DNA of 36,759 nt from Clostridium sp. UBA3947 (GCA_002385545.1 DGDR01000187.1:1-36759); one strand, 5' to 3'. Positions 17,032 to 25,175 are shown, counted from the first letter of the stretch. Program-made: numbers and translations. Notes: generated by a model not told the origin, from the sequence alone.

Positions 17032-18087
17032 TTAACCCATATTTTCAACTTGTGATTTGCTCTTAATGTCTATCTTCCATCCAGTTAATTTTGCAGCTAA
17101 CCTAACATTCTGTCCTTCTTTTCCTATGGCCAAAGATAGTTGAGAATCATCTACTATAATTTGTGCAGACTTAAGCTCTTCATTAATTGATACGTCTAGT
17201 ACCTTTGCTGGACTTAATGCATTAGCTATATACACTTCAGGTAACTTATCCCATTTTATAATATCGATTTTTTCATTTTTTAATTCATCTACAATATTTT
17301 GAACCCTAGTACCTCGTGGGCCAACGCAAGCTCCCATAGGATCAACATTCTCATCATTAGAGCTCACAGCAATTTTAGTTCTTGATCCAGCTTCTCTTGC
17401 AATACTCTTTATTTCTACTATTCCTTCGTATATTTCTGGAACCTCTAATTCGAAAAGTCGTCTTACCAAACCTGGATGAGTTCTTGATACAATTACCTGT
17501 GCACCTTTTGTAGTATTTTTAACTTCAACAATGTATAATTTTAATCTTTCATTAAAATTATACTCTTCTCCTGGCATTTGCTCATTTGGTCCTAAAACCG
17601 CCTCAATCTTACCTAAGTCTACAAAAACATTACCTTTATCTTTTCTAATAACTACTCCAGTAATAATATCGAATTCTTTTTCAACAAACTCATTATAAAT
17701 TATATTTCTTTCTGCCTCTTTGATTCTCTGCACTACAACCTGCTTAGCTGATTGAGCTGCTACCCTTCCAAAAGTACGTGGTGTAACTTCCAACTCAACA
17801 ATATCACCTATTTGATATCTTGGATTTATCTTTTTAGCTTCCTCTAATGAAATTTCATTGATATTATCCTGCACATCCATGCATACTTTTTTCTGAGAAT
17901 AAACATGAATTTCTCCAGTTTCTCTATTCATACTTACTCTCACATTTTGAGCAGCACTTCCTGTTGTTGCATAATTTTTCTTATAAGCGGCTACTAAAGC
18001 ATCCTCTATGGTAGTAAACAGAAGATCCTCACTAATGCCCTTTTCCTTTACTATCTCCCTTAAAGCCCCAATAAACTCCTCATTCAT
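17032..18087 (-). CDS. nusA: Transcription termination/antitermination factor NusA
   Basis: Binds RNA polymerase and controls pausing, intrinsic termination and rRNA antitermination. The 351 residues comprise the polymerase-binding N-terminal domain (1-125), an S1 domain at about 133-200 (EFDIITGVVIRKDKGNVFVDLG), KH1 at about 230-275 and KH2 at about 300-345 (DSQLSLAIGKEGQNVRLAA). The acidic AR repeats of E. coli NusA are absent, as normal in Bacillota. The ATG overlaps the end of rimP by 8 bases. NusA acts on hairpins like those in the leader of its own operon, which makes feedback plausible. Confidence 0.98.
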   Translation of the reverse strand: MNEEFIGALREIVKEKGISEDLLFTTIEDALVAAYKKNYATTGSAAQNVRVSMNRETGEIHVYSQKKVCMDVQDNINEISLEEAKKINPRYQIGDIVELEVTPRTFGRVAAQSAKQVVVQRIKEAERNIIYNEFVEKEFDIITGVVIRKDKGNVFVDLGKIEAVLGPNEQMPGEEYNFNERLKLYIVEVKNTTKGAQVIVSRTHPGLVRRLFELEVPEIYEGIVEIKSIAREAGSRTKIAVSSNDENVDPMGACVGPRGTRVQNIVDELKNEKIDIIKWDKLPEVYIANALSPAKVLDVSINEELKSAQIIVDDSQLSLAIGKEGQNVRLAAKLTGWKIDIKSKSQVENMG

Positions 18088-18559
18088 TGGTATTACCCTC
18101 CTTTAAACTCCCCTCAAGACTTATTGATTTAATCTTTTCTCTTGGTACTTTTATTTGATCATCAGTATTTATATAAATATTTTCATTATCAAAGGCTCTT
18201 AAATCACCTGTTAAGGATTTTTTCCCGTTGAATACGCCGTTAAACGCAATTTTTACAGTGCTGCCTATATGCTTTTCCAAATGTTTGTCGTTAAATAACT
18301 CTCTAAAAATTCCTGGTGAGGATACTTCTAGATAATAACTATCTGGAATAGGATCTTCAATATCAAGCATATCACTTACAGGTCTACTAACTCTTTCACA
18401 GTCAGATAAGTTAATACCGCCTTCCTTATCTATATAAACCCTTAAATAATATTCTCCGTCTTCTTTCTTATACTCAATATGATAAAGTTCATACCCTAGT
18501 CCTGTAACTATAGGCTCAATTAGTTGATTTAATTTTTCAAGCAACTCTTGTTTTTTCAA
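18080..18559 (-). CDS. rimP: Ribosome maturation factor RimP
   Basis: Assists 30S subunit assembly around protein S12. The 159-residue protein has an alpha/beta N-terminal domain (LGYELYHIEYKKEDGEYYLRV and GGINLSDCERVSRPVSDML), the conserved YYLEVSSPGIFREL motif, and an SH3-like C-terminal domain. The start is TTG at 18559, 5 bases after GGAGGG; no in-frame ATG has a comparable site. It is the first gene of the nusA-infB operon, driven by the promoter at 18730-18758 through a long structured leader. There is no polC between ispG and rimP. Confidence 0.95.
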   Translation of the reverse strand: MKKQELLEKLNQLIEPIVTGLGYELYHIEYKKEDGEYYLRVYIDKEGGINLSDCERVSRPVSDMLDIEDPIPDSYYLEVSSPGIFRELFNDKHLEKHIGSTVKIAFNGVFNGKKSLTGDLRAFDNENIYINTDDQIKVPREKIKSISLEGSLKEGNTNE

Positions 18560-18609
18560 ATTATCCCTCCTCTTTATGGATTCTATTTATATTCTGTTCT
18601 ATATAGCAG

Positions 18610-18669
18610 TTTCTATTAGGAACCTAATGAAAAACGCAACATTAGTTGCGCATTAGAAACAAATAGAAA
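18610..18669 (-). promoter_or_regulatory. Structured attenuator-like segment of the rimP leader
   Basis: A closing helix (TTTCTATT / AATAGAAA) encloses two competing folds. One is a terminator-like hairpin, CGCAAC-TAAT-GTTGCG (18635-18650) followed by TTTTT, extended by CTAATG / CATTAG. The other is the stem ATTAGG-TT-CCTAAT (18615-18628), which uses the same CATTAG bases. The folds are mutually exclusive, as in a transcription attenuator. Pairing is read directly from the sequence; regulation is inferred. Confidence 0.6.
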
Positions 18670-18696
18670 GAGCGGGTTTTAAATATCTTCCCACTC
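18670..18696 (-). terminator. First hairpin of the rimP leader (possible terminator)
   Basis: The minus strand shows a 7-bp stem GAGTGGG / CCCGCTC (one G-T pair) with a 13-base A/T-rich loop, followed by TTTCTATTTGTTT. It lies about 35-60 bases after the predicted transcription start, well before rimP, so it could act as an early pause or terminator upstream of the second structured segment. Confidence 0.55.
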
Positions 18697-18729
18697 CTTT
18701 AGCTGAAAATATAGCAATTCATCAGTGTT

Positions 18730-18758
18730 ATTGTAACATAGACAGTAAAATATTACAA
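18730..18758 (-). promoter_or_regulatory. Promoter of the rimP-nusA-infB operon
   Basis: TTGTAA (18753-18758) and TACAAT (18730-18735) on the minus strand are separated by 17 bases. Transcription would begin about 18723, giving a leader of some 165 bases before the rimP TTG. It lies immediately after the ispG stop codon. Confidence 0.75.
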
Positions 18759-18782
18759 GGAAAAATTAAAGTTAACAAGCTT

Positions 18783-19832
18783 CTACATCTTTTCAATCTC
18801 TTCCATTAGTGCTTCAACCAGTTGTTCTTCCTTAACTTTTCTTATAATTTCACCTTTTCGAAAAATAAGCCCTTCACCATTACCTCCAGCAATACCTATA
18901 TCCGCTTCTCTTGCTTCACCTGGTCCATTTACTACACAACCCATAACTGCAACCTTTATATCTTTATCTATATCCTTTAGCTTATCTTCAATAGTTTGTG
19001 CCAGTTTAATAAGGTTGATTTGGGTTCTACCGCAGGTAGGACAGGAAACAAAGGTAAGTCCCTGCTTAATTATACCTAAAGATTTTAAGATTTCTCTTCC
19101 TACCTTTACTTCCTCTGCCGGATCATCTGTTAGTGATACTCTTATTGTATCACCAATCCCTTCTGCTAGAAGAGTTCCTATTCCAACACTAGACTTTATG
19201 GTACCTCTCCAAGTAGTGCCAGCTTCTGTTACTCCCACATGTAGAGGATAGTCTACCTTCTTAGAAATTAATCTATAACTCTCTATCATTTGCATCACAT
19301 CTGAAGATTTTATGGAGATAACTATATCATTAAAGTTAACCTTTTCTAGGATATCTACATGTCTCAGAGCACTTTCAACTAAGGCCTCAGGACATACCTT
19401 ACCATACTTAGATAGCAGTTCTTTCTCCAAGGAGCCGCTATTTACGCCGATTCTTATAGGTATGCCTTTATCTAAAGCATGTTCTGCTACCAATTTTACT
19501 CTTTCTATGCTACCGATATTTCCGGGATTAATCCTTAAAGCTGATACTCCATTGTTAATTGCATTTATTGCTAATCTATAGTCAAAATGAATATCCGCTA
19601 CTAATGGAATAGAAATCTGCTCCGTAATTTTTTTCAAAGCCTCACTAGCCTCCACATCAGGAACAGCACATCTTATAATGTCGCAGCCTGCTATTTGAAG
19701 TCTTTTTATTTGCTCTACTGTTGCTTCCACATTTCTTGTATCAGTATTAGTCATGGACTGAACAGTTATAGGTGCATCTCCACCTACAAATATATTCCCA
19801 ACCTTTATTTTTCTTGTTTTTCGTCTTTCCAT
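18783..19832 (-). CDS. ispG: 4-hydroxy-3-methylbut-2-enyl diphosphate synthase (IspG/GcpE)
   Basis: 4Fe-4S enzyme of the methylerythritol phosphate pathway that reductively opens MEcPP to HMBPP. The 349-residue protein has the N-terminal TIM-barrel (PITVQSMTNTDT, LVADIHFDYRLA, LRINPGNIG) and the C-terminal cluster domain with cysteines C264, C267 and C299 and Glu306 (SCPTCGR and MGCVVNGPGEA). The ATG follows AGGATGTGA. It sits 13 bases after rseP in the dxr-rseP-ispG group, so two steps of the same isoprenoid route are co-encoded with the prenyl user uppS upstream. Confidence 0.97.
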   Translation of the reverse strand: MERRKTRKIKVGNIFVGGDAPITVQSMTNTDTRNVEATVEQIKRLQIAGCDIIRCAVPDVEASEALKKITEQISIPLVADIHFDYRLAINAINNGVSALRINPGNIGSIERVKLVAEHALDKGIPIRIGVNSGSLEKELLSKYGKVCPEALVESALRHVDILEKVNFNDIVISIKSSDVMQMIESYRLISKKVDYPLHVGVTEAGTTWRGTIKSSVGIGTLLAEGIGDTIRVSLTDDPAEEVKVGREILKSLGIIKQGLTFVSCPTCGRTQINLIKLAQTIEDKLKDIDKDIKVAVMGCVVNGPGEAREADIGIAGGNGEGLIFRKGEIIRKVKEEQLVEALMEEIEKM

Positions 19833-19845
19833 ATAATCACATCCT

Positions 19846-20862
19846 CTAAAATTGAACTGGGAACAGTATATCTTTTATGAGCACTACTATCATCAATAGC
19901 ATAAGAATTGAAAAACCTATATAATTTGCTATACCTACCACTTTCTCATTTAGTCTTCTTCTTGTTATAATTTCCAAAAGAAATATAAATATCCATCCAC
20001 CATCTAAAGCAGGGAAAGGAATTATATTGAAAATTGCAAGCTGAATACTAATAAAAGCCACAAAAGCCAGCAATTGTATTGTACCTTCTCTTGCCATTTG
20101 TGTTGAAACCCTAAATATTGTAATAGGTCCACCGATATCATCCTTGGAAACTTTACCTTGAAAAATCTGACCGAAAGCAGAAAAAGTAAGTTTTATCAAA
20201 CTAAATGTTTCTTCAAATCCAGTGGAAATGCTTTTGGTAATTGATGGTCTAGCAACCTTAGCTGCTATCCCTATTTTATATTCCTTTGACTTTTCGTCAT
20301 AAAATGGTTTAACTTTTTTAATAATTATTTCAGAATCTCTTTCTATAGTAATAGTTAATTCCTTACCCTCACTATTCACAATAGCATTTGAAAGGTCATT
20401 CCATGTAGTTATTTGCTTTCCATCAATCTCTTTAATAACATCATTAACCATGATACCAGCAGCCTTAGCCGGTTTATCATCTACCACTTCGCCTATCTGT
20501 GTAGTAGCTACCCCTCTACTATAACCAACGATAGTAAATAATACAATAGCTAATAAAATATTCATTATTGGGCCAGCAGAAACTATACTTAATTTTCTTA
20601 AGGGGGACTTATTAGAAAAGGCTCTAGGATCGTCTGACTGTCCTTCTTCTCCTAGCATTTTTACATAACCACCTATTGGAAGAGCTTTAATTAAGTACTC
20701 CGTTTCCTTACCTTTTATTCCTATAATTTTAGGCCCCATGCCTAACGAAAATTCTTCCACCTTTACATTATTTAATCTTGCCACAATAAAGTGTCCAAAT
20801 TCATGGGCAATTACTAAAAAACCAAAAGCTAAAAAACCAACTAATATATATAAAATATTCAC
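19846..20862 (-). CDS. rseP: Site-2 intramembrane zinc metalloprotease RseP/RasP
   Basis: M50-family membrane protease that cleaves transmembrane segments, including anti-sigma factors and leftover signal peptides. The first membrane helix holds the zinc motif HEFGH (20-24); a PDZ domain lies at about 120-200; the third ligand region NIIPFPALDGGW is near 283-294, followed by further hydrophobic helices. I start it at GTG 20860-20862, because AGGAGG at the end of dxr lies 7 bases upstream and the N-terminus then matches the family; a longer frame from 20943 would overlap dxr by about 80 bases. The final length is 338 residues. It lies in the conserved dxr-rseP-ispG order. Confidence 0.94.
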   Translation of the reverse strand: MNILYILVGFLAFGFLVIAHEFGHFIVARLNNVKVEEFSLGMGPKIIGIKGKETEYLIKALPIGGYVKMLGEEGQSDDPRAFSNKSPLRKLSIVSAGPIMNILLAIVLFTIVGYSRGVATTQIGEVVDDKPAKAAGIMVNDVIKEIDGKQITTWNDLSNAIVNSEGKELTITIERDSEIIIKKVKPFYDEKSKEYKIGIAAKVARPSITKSISTGFEETFSLIKLTFSAFGQIFQGKVSKDDIGGPITIFRVSTQMAREGTIQLLAFVAFISIQLAIFNIIPFPALDGGWIFIFLLEIITRRRLNEKVVGIANYIGFSILMLLMIVVLIKDILFPVQF

Positions 20863-20864
20863 AT

Positions 20865-22028
20865 TTATACCTCCTGTAAGTACTTGGTATTTATATAATC
20901 TATAACTTTCTTCTGAGTATCTAATATACTTTCTAAAGTACATTCTATGGAATAATCAAACTTATTCATACATTCATTTATTATACTATAAATTTGTCCG
21001 AAATTGATTTTATCTTTTAAATATAAATCTACAGCAATTTCATTTGCACTATTTAAAATAGTAGGCATCAAACCTCCACATTTACCAGCCTCAATAGCAA
21101 GCTTTAGACAGGGAAAATTATGGTAGTCAGGTTCCTCAAAGGTAAGCTTTGCTACCTTTGCTAAGTCTAAAGGCTCTACAAGCATCTCACCCCTGCTAGG
21201 ATAATTTAAAGCATACTGAATAGGAAGTCTCATATCAGCATTTCCTAATTGTGCTATTATACTACCATCTGAAAATTCTATTGCAGAATGAATTATACTT
21301 TCAGGATGAATTATAGGTTCAATTTTTTCATAAGGCTGATTAAATAACCAACGAGCTTCAATTATTTCTAGACCTTTATTCATAAGGGTGGCAGAATCTA
21401 TAGATATTTTACTCCCCATGCTCCAATTTGGATGTTTTAGAGCTTCTTCCTTCTTTACAAATTTCAGATCTTCAAATTTTCTACCTCGAAAGGGACCACC
21501 AGAGGCAGTTAAAATTATTTTGTTAATTCTATCGATAGAGTTACCCTGTAAACATTGAAATATAGCACTATGCTCTGAATCTACAGGCAAAATGCTTACT
21601 TTATGAGCTCTTGCTTTTTCCATTACAATTTCACCTGCAGCTACTAAGGTTTCCTTATTAGCTAAGGCAATATTCTTTCCATTTTCAATAGCCTTCAACG
21701 TAGGCTGTATACCTACCATCCCTACAATAGCAGTTACAACAATATCAACTTCAGGTATTGCTACAATCTCAAGTAAGCCTTCCATACCAAAGAGAACTTG
21801 TGTATTTTTGTTACTTGATTCACAATAATCTTTTAATTTTTCATAGGCATCCTCATCCATTAATACCGCATATTTAGGTTCAAATTCATTTATTATAGAA
21901 GCCATTTTTTCATAATTTCTATAAGCCGAAACTGCTATAAGTTTAAATGTTTCCTTTTCTTTTCTTAAAACGTCTAGAGTCTGAATCCCTATGGAACCAG
22001 TTGCCCCTAATAAAGTTATGTACTTCAC
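20865..22028 (-). CDS. dxr: 1-deoxy-D-xylulose 5-phosphate reductoisomerase
   Basis: NADPH-dependent enzyme that rearranges and reduces DXP to MEP, the second step of the MEP isoprenoid pathway. The 387-residue protein has the Rossmann motif GATGSIGIQTLDV at the start, the metal/substrate residues in LPVDSEHSAIFQ, and the TASGGPFRGR and HPNWSMGSKISIDSATLMNKGLE motifs. The start is GTG at 22028 with GAGGTGA upstream. It has a possible promoter of its own because a terminator follows cdsA. It ends 2 bases before the rseP start and supplies that gene's ribosome site. Confidence 0.97.
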   Translation of the reverse strand: MKYITLLGATGSIGIQTLDVLRKEKETFKLIAVSAYRNYEKMASIINEFEPKYAVLMDEDAYEKLKDYCESSNKNTQVLFGMEGLLEIVAIPEVDIVVTAIVGMVGIQPTLKAIENGKNIALANKETLVAAGEIVMEKARAHKVSILPVDSEHSAIFQCLQGNSIDRINKIILTASGGPFRGRKFEDLKFVKKEEALKHPNWSMGSKISIDSATLMNKGLEIIEARWLFNQPYEKIEPIIHPESIIHSAIEFSDGSIIAQLGNADMRLPIQYALNYPSRGEMLVEPLDLAKVAKLTFEEPDYHNFPCLKLAIEAGKCGGLMPTILNSANEIAVDLYLKDKINFGQIYSIINECMNKFDYSIECTLESILDTQKKVIDYINTKYLQEV

Positions 22029-22078
22029 CGTATCACCTCAAAGATTCGTAATCAATATATAATTATGTACCATTTTAG

Positions 22079-22106
22079 GTTATATTAATAATAATATATT
22101 TTTCAA
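22079..22106 (-). promoter_or_regulatory. Possible dxr promoter
   Basis: TTGAAA (22101-22106), a 16-base spacer and TATAAC (22079-22084) on the minus strand, in the 183-base gap between cdsA and dxr and downstream of the cdsA terminator. The region is very A/T rich, so chance matches are likely. The gap otherwise holds only the terminator. Confidence 0.4.
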
Positions 22107-22165
22107 CTGAAATAAGCAATATTTAATATCAAATGATTATACATTGCTCAATAAATAAAAAGAAA

Positions 22166-22195
22166 GTAGCATAGTTACCAAAATTATTATACTAC
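22166..22195 (-). terminator. Intrinsic terminator after cdsA
   Basis: An 8-bp stem (GTAGTATA / TATGCTAC with one G-T pair) around a 14-base loop, followed on the minus strand by TTTCTTTTTATTT. It is 16 bases past the cdsA stop and splits the rpsB-to-cdsA genes from dxr-rseP-ispG. Confidence 0.65.
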
Positions 22196-22211
22196 CTTCC
22201 TTTCATAAATA

Positions 22212-23009
22212 TCAAATATTAACTATTATGGTTAAATAGTAATAGATCACAACTGATGAAAAAATAATACTATCAAACCTATCTAAAATACCACCATGTC
22301 CTGGAATTAAATGACTATAGTCCTTAATCCCCACATATCTTTTTATAGAAGAGGCTACTAAATCACCAAATTGGGACATAACTCCACAAATCAAACCAAT
22401 AACTGCATAATGAACAGGATTCATTATAGTAAATTTATTTTCCATAATTAAACCAAATATTAAAGTGATAATAGCAGCACCTATAGCTCCACCTACAGAA
22501 CCTTCAATAGTTTTTTTAGGGCTCACCTTAGGACACAATTTTCTCTTTCCAAAAGCTTTTCCAGAATAATAGGCTGCAGTATCACATCCCCAGGATGTTA
22601 TAAACACTAGCCAAACTAAAATGTTGCCACCAGCTTTAAAATTAATTAATGGAATACAACTAAAGAAAACAGCAACATATAAAACCCCCAGTAAGCTAAG
22701 TGATGAATCAATAAAAGTATACTTAATATTAATAACAGGTATACATAATAATACTAATGTTAAGATTATAATAAAGCTACCTATATGTTCTCCGTTCTTA
22801 TTATATATTAAAATTGCATAATATATTAGGGTTGCCGCATAGCATATAAGGGTTGATGGTTTATAATCCTTACTTTTTATAGCATTGAAATACTCTCGTA
22901 TACCAATTAAAGAAATAACCATAATAAAAGCAGCTAAATAATAGTTACCTAAAAAAATAAATATGAAAAAAGGTGCAATCAAGAGCGCTCCTAAGTATCT
23001 ATTGTTCAC
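22212..23009 (-). CDS. cdsA: Phosphatidate cytidylyltransferase (CDP-diglyceride synthase)
   Basis: Integral membrane enzyme that makes CDP-diacylglycerol from phosphatidic acid and CTP, the donor used by PgsA at the other end of this window. The 265-residue protein is rich in hydrophobic helices and carries KKTIEGSVGGAIGA and the C-terminal CTP-transferase signature (SQFGDLVASSIKRYVGIKD, then PGHGGILDRFDS). The start is GTG at 23009 after GGGGG. It follows uppS, the usual order. Confidence 0.96.
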   Translation of the reverse strand: MNNRYLGALLIAPFFIFIFLGNYYLAAFIMVISLIGIREYFNAIKSKDYKPSTLICYAATLIYYAILIYNKNGEHIGSFIIILTLVLLCIPVINIKYTFIDSSLSLLGVLYVAVFFSCIPLINFKAGGNILVWLVFITSWGCDTAAYYSGKAFGKRKLCPKVSPKKTIEGSVGGAIGAAIITLIFGLIMENKFTIMNPVHYAVIGLICGVMSQFGDLVASSIKRYVGIKDYSHLIPGHGGILDRFDSIIFSSVVIYYYLTIIVNI

Positions 23010-23023
23010 CGTATATCCCCCTT

Positions 23024-23773
23024 TTACTTAACACCGCCGAATCTTCTGTCTCTATTTTGATAATCCATTATCGCTTGATGTAAATCCTCCACAGTAAAAT
23101 CAGGCCAATTAATAGTTGAATACCAAAATTCAGAATAAGCACTTTGCCATAGCAAAAAATTACTTACTCTTTTTTCCCCACTAGGTCTTATAATTAAATC
23201 AGGATCTGGCATACCCGCTGTATAGAGATAATTGTTGAATGATTCCTCGTTAATATCATTTATATCAATTTTACCTTCTTTATATTGAACTAATACATTT
23301 TTTATTGCATGAATTATTTCATCACGTCCACCATAATTTAATGCTAGGCTAAGCACTACTCCCGTATTGTTTTTTGTCTTATTGTAGGCTTTAATCAATT
23401 CCTCTTGACAAGCCAAAGGCAGCTTTGAAATATCTCCAATATGATTAACTACTACGTTATTACTATGTAACTCTTCTACTTCTTTTCTTAAATATTCTAG
23501 CAATAATTTCATCAAAGCGTTTACTTCTTCCTTTGGCCTTTTCCAATTTTCTGTAGAAAAAGCATATAGAGTCAAATATTTAACACCTAATTTGTTACAT
23601 TCTTTTACAATTCTACGGATTGTCTCAACACCTGCTCTATGCCCCATGGTTCTAGGAAGATTTCGCTCTTTTGCCCATCGACCATTACCATCCATAATTA
23701 TGGCAATATGCTTTGGTATATTATCACTAATATGATTTTCTTTGATTTTTCGTTTTTTATGAAATAAAAACAT
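23024..23773 (-). CDS. uppS: Undecaprenyl diphosphate synthase (isoprenyl transferase)
   Basis: cis-Prenyltransferase that extends farnesyl diphosphate with IPP to the C55 carrier lipid for cell-wall synthesis. Family motifs are intact: HIAIIMDGNGRWAKERN with catalytic Asp28, MGHRAGVE, TLYAFSTENWKRP and IIRPSGEKRVSNFLLWQSAYSE. The ATG at 23773 is preferred over the GTG at 23782, which is only one base from the AAGGA site. The length is 249 residues. It follows the frr terminator and precedes cdsA by 14 bases. Confidence 0.96.
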   Translation of the reverse strand: MFLFHKKRKIKENHISDNIPKHIAIIMDGNGRWAKERNLPRTMGHRAGVETIRRIVKECNKLGVKYLTLYAFSTENWKRPKEEVNALMKLLLEYLRKEVEELHSNNVVVNHIGDISKLPLACQEELIKAYNKTKNNTGVVLSLALNYGGRDEIIHAIKNVLVQYKEGKIDINDINEESFNNYLYTAGMPDPDLIIRPSGEKRVSNFLLWQSAYSEFWYSTINWPDFTVEDLHQAIMDYQNRDRRFGGVK

Positions 23774-23812
23774 AAACAGCACATCCTTACAACAGTGATG
23801 ATATTAGAAATA

Positions 23813-23833
23813 AAACCTGCAAAGTGCAGGTTT
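23813..23833 (-). terminator. Hairpin/terminator at the end of frr
   Basis: A perfect 9-bp stem AAACCTGCA / TGCAGGTTT with a 3-base CTT loop overlaps the frr stop codon, followed on the minus strand by TATTTCTAATAT. Only about 40 bases separate it from the uppS start and no promoter is visible there, so readthrough must occur. Confidence 0.6.
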
Positions 23834-24389
23834 ATATTGTCATTATTTCTTTTTCCTTAACCTCAACAATTCTATCTATTTCTTTTATGAAATTGTCGGT
23901 TCTTTTTTGAATATCATCTTCAGCTTTTTTTATTTCATCTTCAGAATATTCGCCGTCTTTCTTTAAAGCTTTTATCTTATCATTAGCGTCTCTTCTAATA
24001 GTTCTTATTGCTATTTTAGAATCTTCACCGATCTTTTTTACTTGCTTTACTAAATTTCTTCTTGTTTCTTCAGTTAACTCAGGAATTAAAAGTCTTATTA
24101 CTGATCCATCATTAGTTGGATTAATACCCAAATCAGATTTTAATATTGCTTTTTCAATAGCCTTTAATGTACTTTTTTCCCAAGGTTGAATAAGAAGCAT
24201 TCTAGGTTCAGGAGCTGAAATATTAGCAACTTGATTAATAGGCACCATGCTCCCATAGTATTCAACTTCAATTCTGTCAAGCATGGTAGGATTGGCTCTA
24301 CCAGCTTTTAAAGTAGCCAAATCAGATTTTAGAACTTGTATGGTTTTTGACATCTTTTCCTCAGCTTTGCTTATTATTTCCTTTATCAT
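23832..24389 (-). CDS. frr: Ribosome recycling factor
   Basis: Splits post-termination ribosomes together with EF-G. The 185-residue length is standard. Family motifs are present: LKAGRANPTMLDRIEVEYYGS, PINQVANISAPEPRML, IQPWEKSTLKAIEKAIL and the long C-terminal helix with RRDANDKIKALKKDGEYSEDE. AGGAGG lies 7 bases before the ATG. It starts 11 bases after the pyrH stop; a stable hairpin overlaps its own stop codon. Confidence 0.98.
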   Translation of the reverse strand: MIKEIISKAEEKMSKTIQVLKSDLATLKAGRANPTMLDRIEVEYYGSMVPINQVANISAPEPRMLLIQPWEKSTLKAIEKAILKSDLGINPTNDGSVIRLLIPELTEETRRNLVKQVKKIGEDSKIAIRTIRRDANDKIKALKKDGEYSEDEIKKAEDDIQKRTDNFIKEIDRIVEVKEKEIMTI

Positions 24390-24400
24390 AATAACCTCCT

Positions 24401-25111
24401 CTATACTTTTGATACTATCGTACCAATTTTTTCTCCCATAGCAGCTTTCTTGATATTCCCTGGTTCATCTAAAGAAAATACTATAATAGGAATGTTATTG
24501 TCCATACATAAGGAAGTAGCAGTAGAATCCATAACCTGAAGTCCCTTTTCTAAAACCTGAATATATGTTAATTCATCAAACTTCTTTGCATCACTATACT
24601 TATGAGGATCTTTATCGTATACTCCATCAACCTTTTTAGCTAATAGAATCACATCTGCTTCTATTTCCGCAGCTCTCAATGCAGCAGTTGTATCTGTGGA
24701 GAAATATGGATTACCAGTTCCAGCTGCAAATATAACCACACGACCTTTTTCTAGATGTCTCATAGCCCTTCTTCTAATATAAGGTTCTGCTACTTCTTTC
24801 ATCTCTATGGCAGTTTGAACTCTCGTCATAACTCCGATGGACTCTAAAGAATCTTGTAGAGCCATTGCATTAATGCAAGTAGCTAGCATTCCCATATAAT
24901 CTGCAGTAGTTCTATCCATACCAGTACCATTTCTTCCTCTCCATATGTTGCCGCCACCAACTACTGCTCCTACTTCTATCCCCATATCAACTAATTCTTT
25001 AATTTCTTTTGCTATCCTTGTTGCTACTTCAAAATCGATTCCATATCCTTGTGGGCCTGCTAGAGCTTCACCAGACAATTTAAGCATGATTCTTTTATAT
25101 TTTGAGCTCAT
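24401..25111 (-). CDS. pyrH: Uridylate kinase (UMP kinase)
   Basis: Hexameric amino-acid-kinase-fold enzyme that converts UMP to UDP. The 236-residue protein has RIMLKLSGEALAG at the start, VGAVVGGGNIWRGR (the glycine loop), MDRTTADYMGMLATCINA and VILLAKKVDGVYDKDP. GGAGG lies 7 bases before the ATG. It follows the strong tsf hairpin with only about 30 bases between, so its transcripts probably arise by readthrough. Confidence 0.98.
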   Translation of the reverse strand: MSSKYKRIMLKLSGEALAGPQGYGIDFEVATRIAKEIKELVDMGIEVGAVVGGGNIWRGRNGTGMDRTTADYMGMLATCINAMALQDSLESIGVMTRVQTAIEMKEVAEPYIRRRAMRHLEKGRVVIFAAGTGNPYFSTDTTAALRAAEIEADVILLAKKVDGVYDKDPHKYSDAKKFDELTYIQVLEKGLQVMDSTATSLCMDNNIPIIVFSLDEPGNIKKAAMGEKIGTIVSKV

Positions 25112-25143
25112 CTTAATACCTCCAAATGAAAGTAAAATACTTC

Positions 25144-25175
25144 AAAAAAAGGAACACTGCAGTGTCCCTTTTTTT
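25144..25175 (-). terminator. Strong intrinsic terminator at the end of tsf
   Basis: A long inverted repeat: seven A-T pairs, GG/CC, one G-T pair and ACACTG-CAGTGT, with T7 at its 3' end on the minus strand. The repeat is near-perfect and works on both strands in principle. It overlaps the final tsf codons. No promoter is recognisable in the 30 bases before pyrH. Confidence 0.85.

Noticed and set aside
18560..18730. A T-box or metabolite riboswitch upstream of rimP
   Set aside because: No T-box core sequence or specifier-loop layout is visible, and the downstream genes are not amino-acid or cofactor genes; a ribosomal/NusA-type attenuator fits better.
20863..20943. N-terminal extension of rseP
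   Set aside because: It would overlap dxr by about 80 bases, lacks a ribosome site and pushes the membrane/HEFGH region away from its usual position; the GTG at 20862 has AGGAGG at the right distance.
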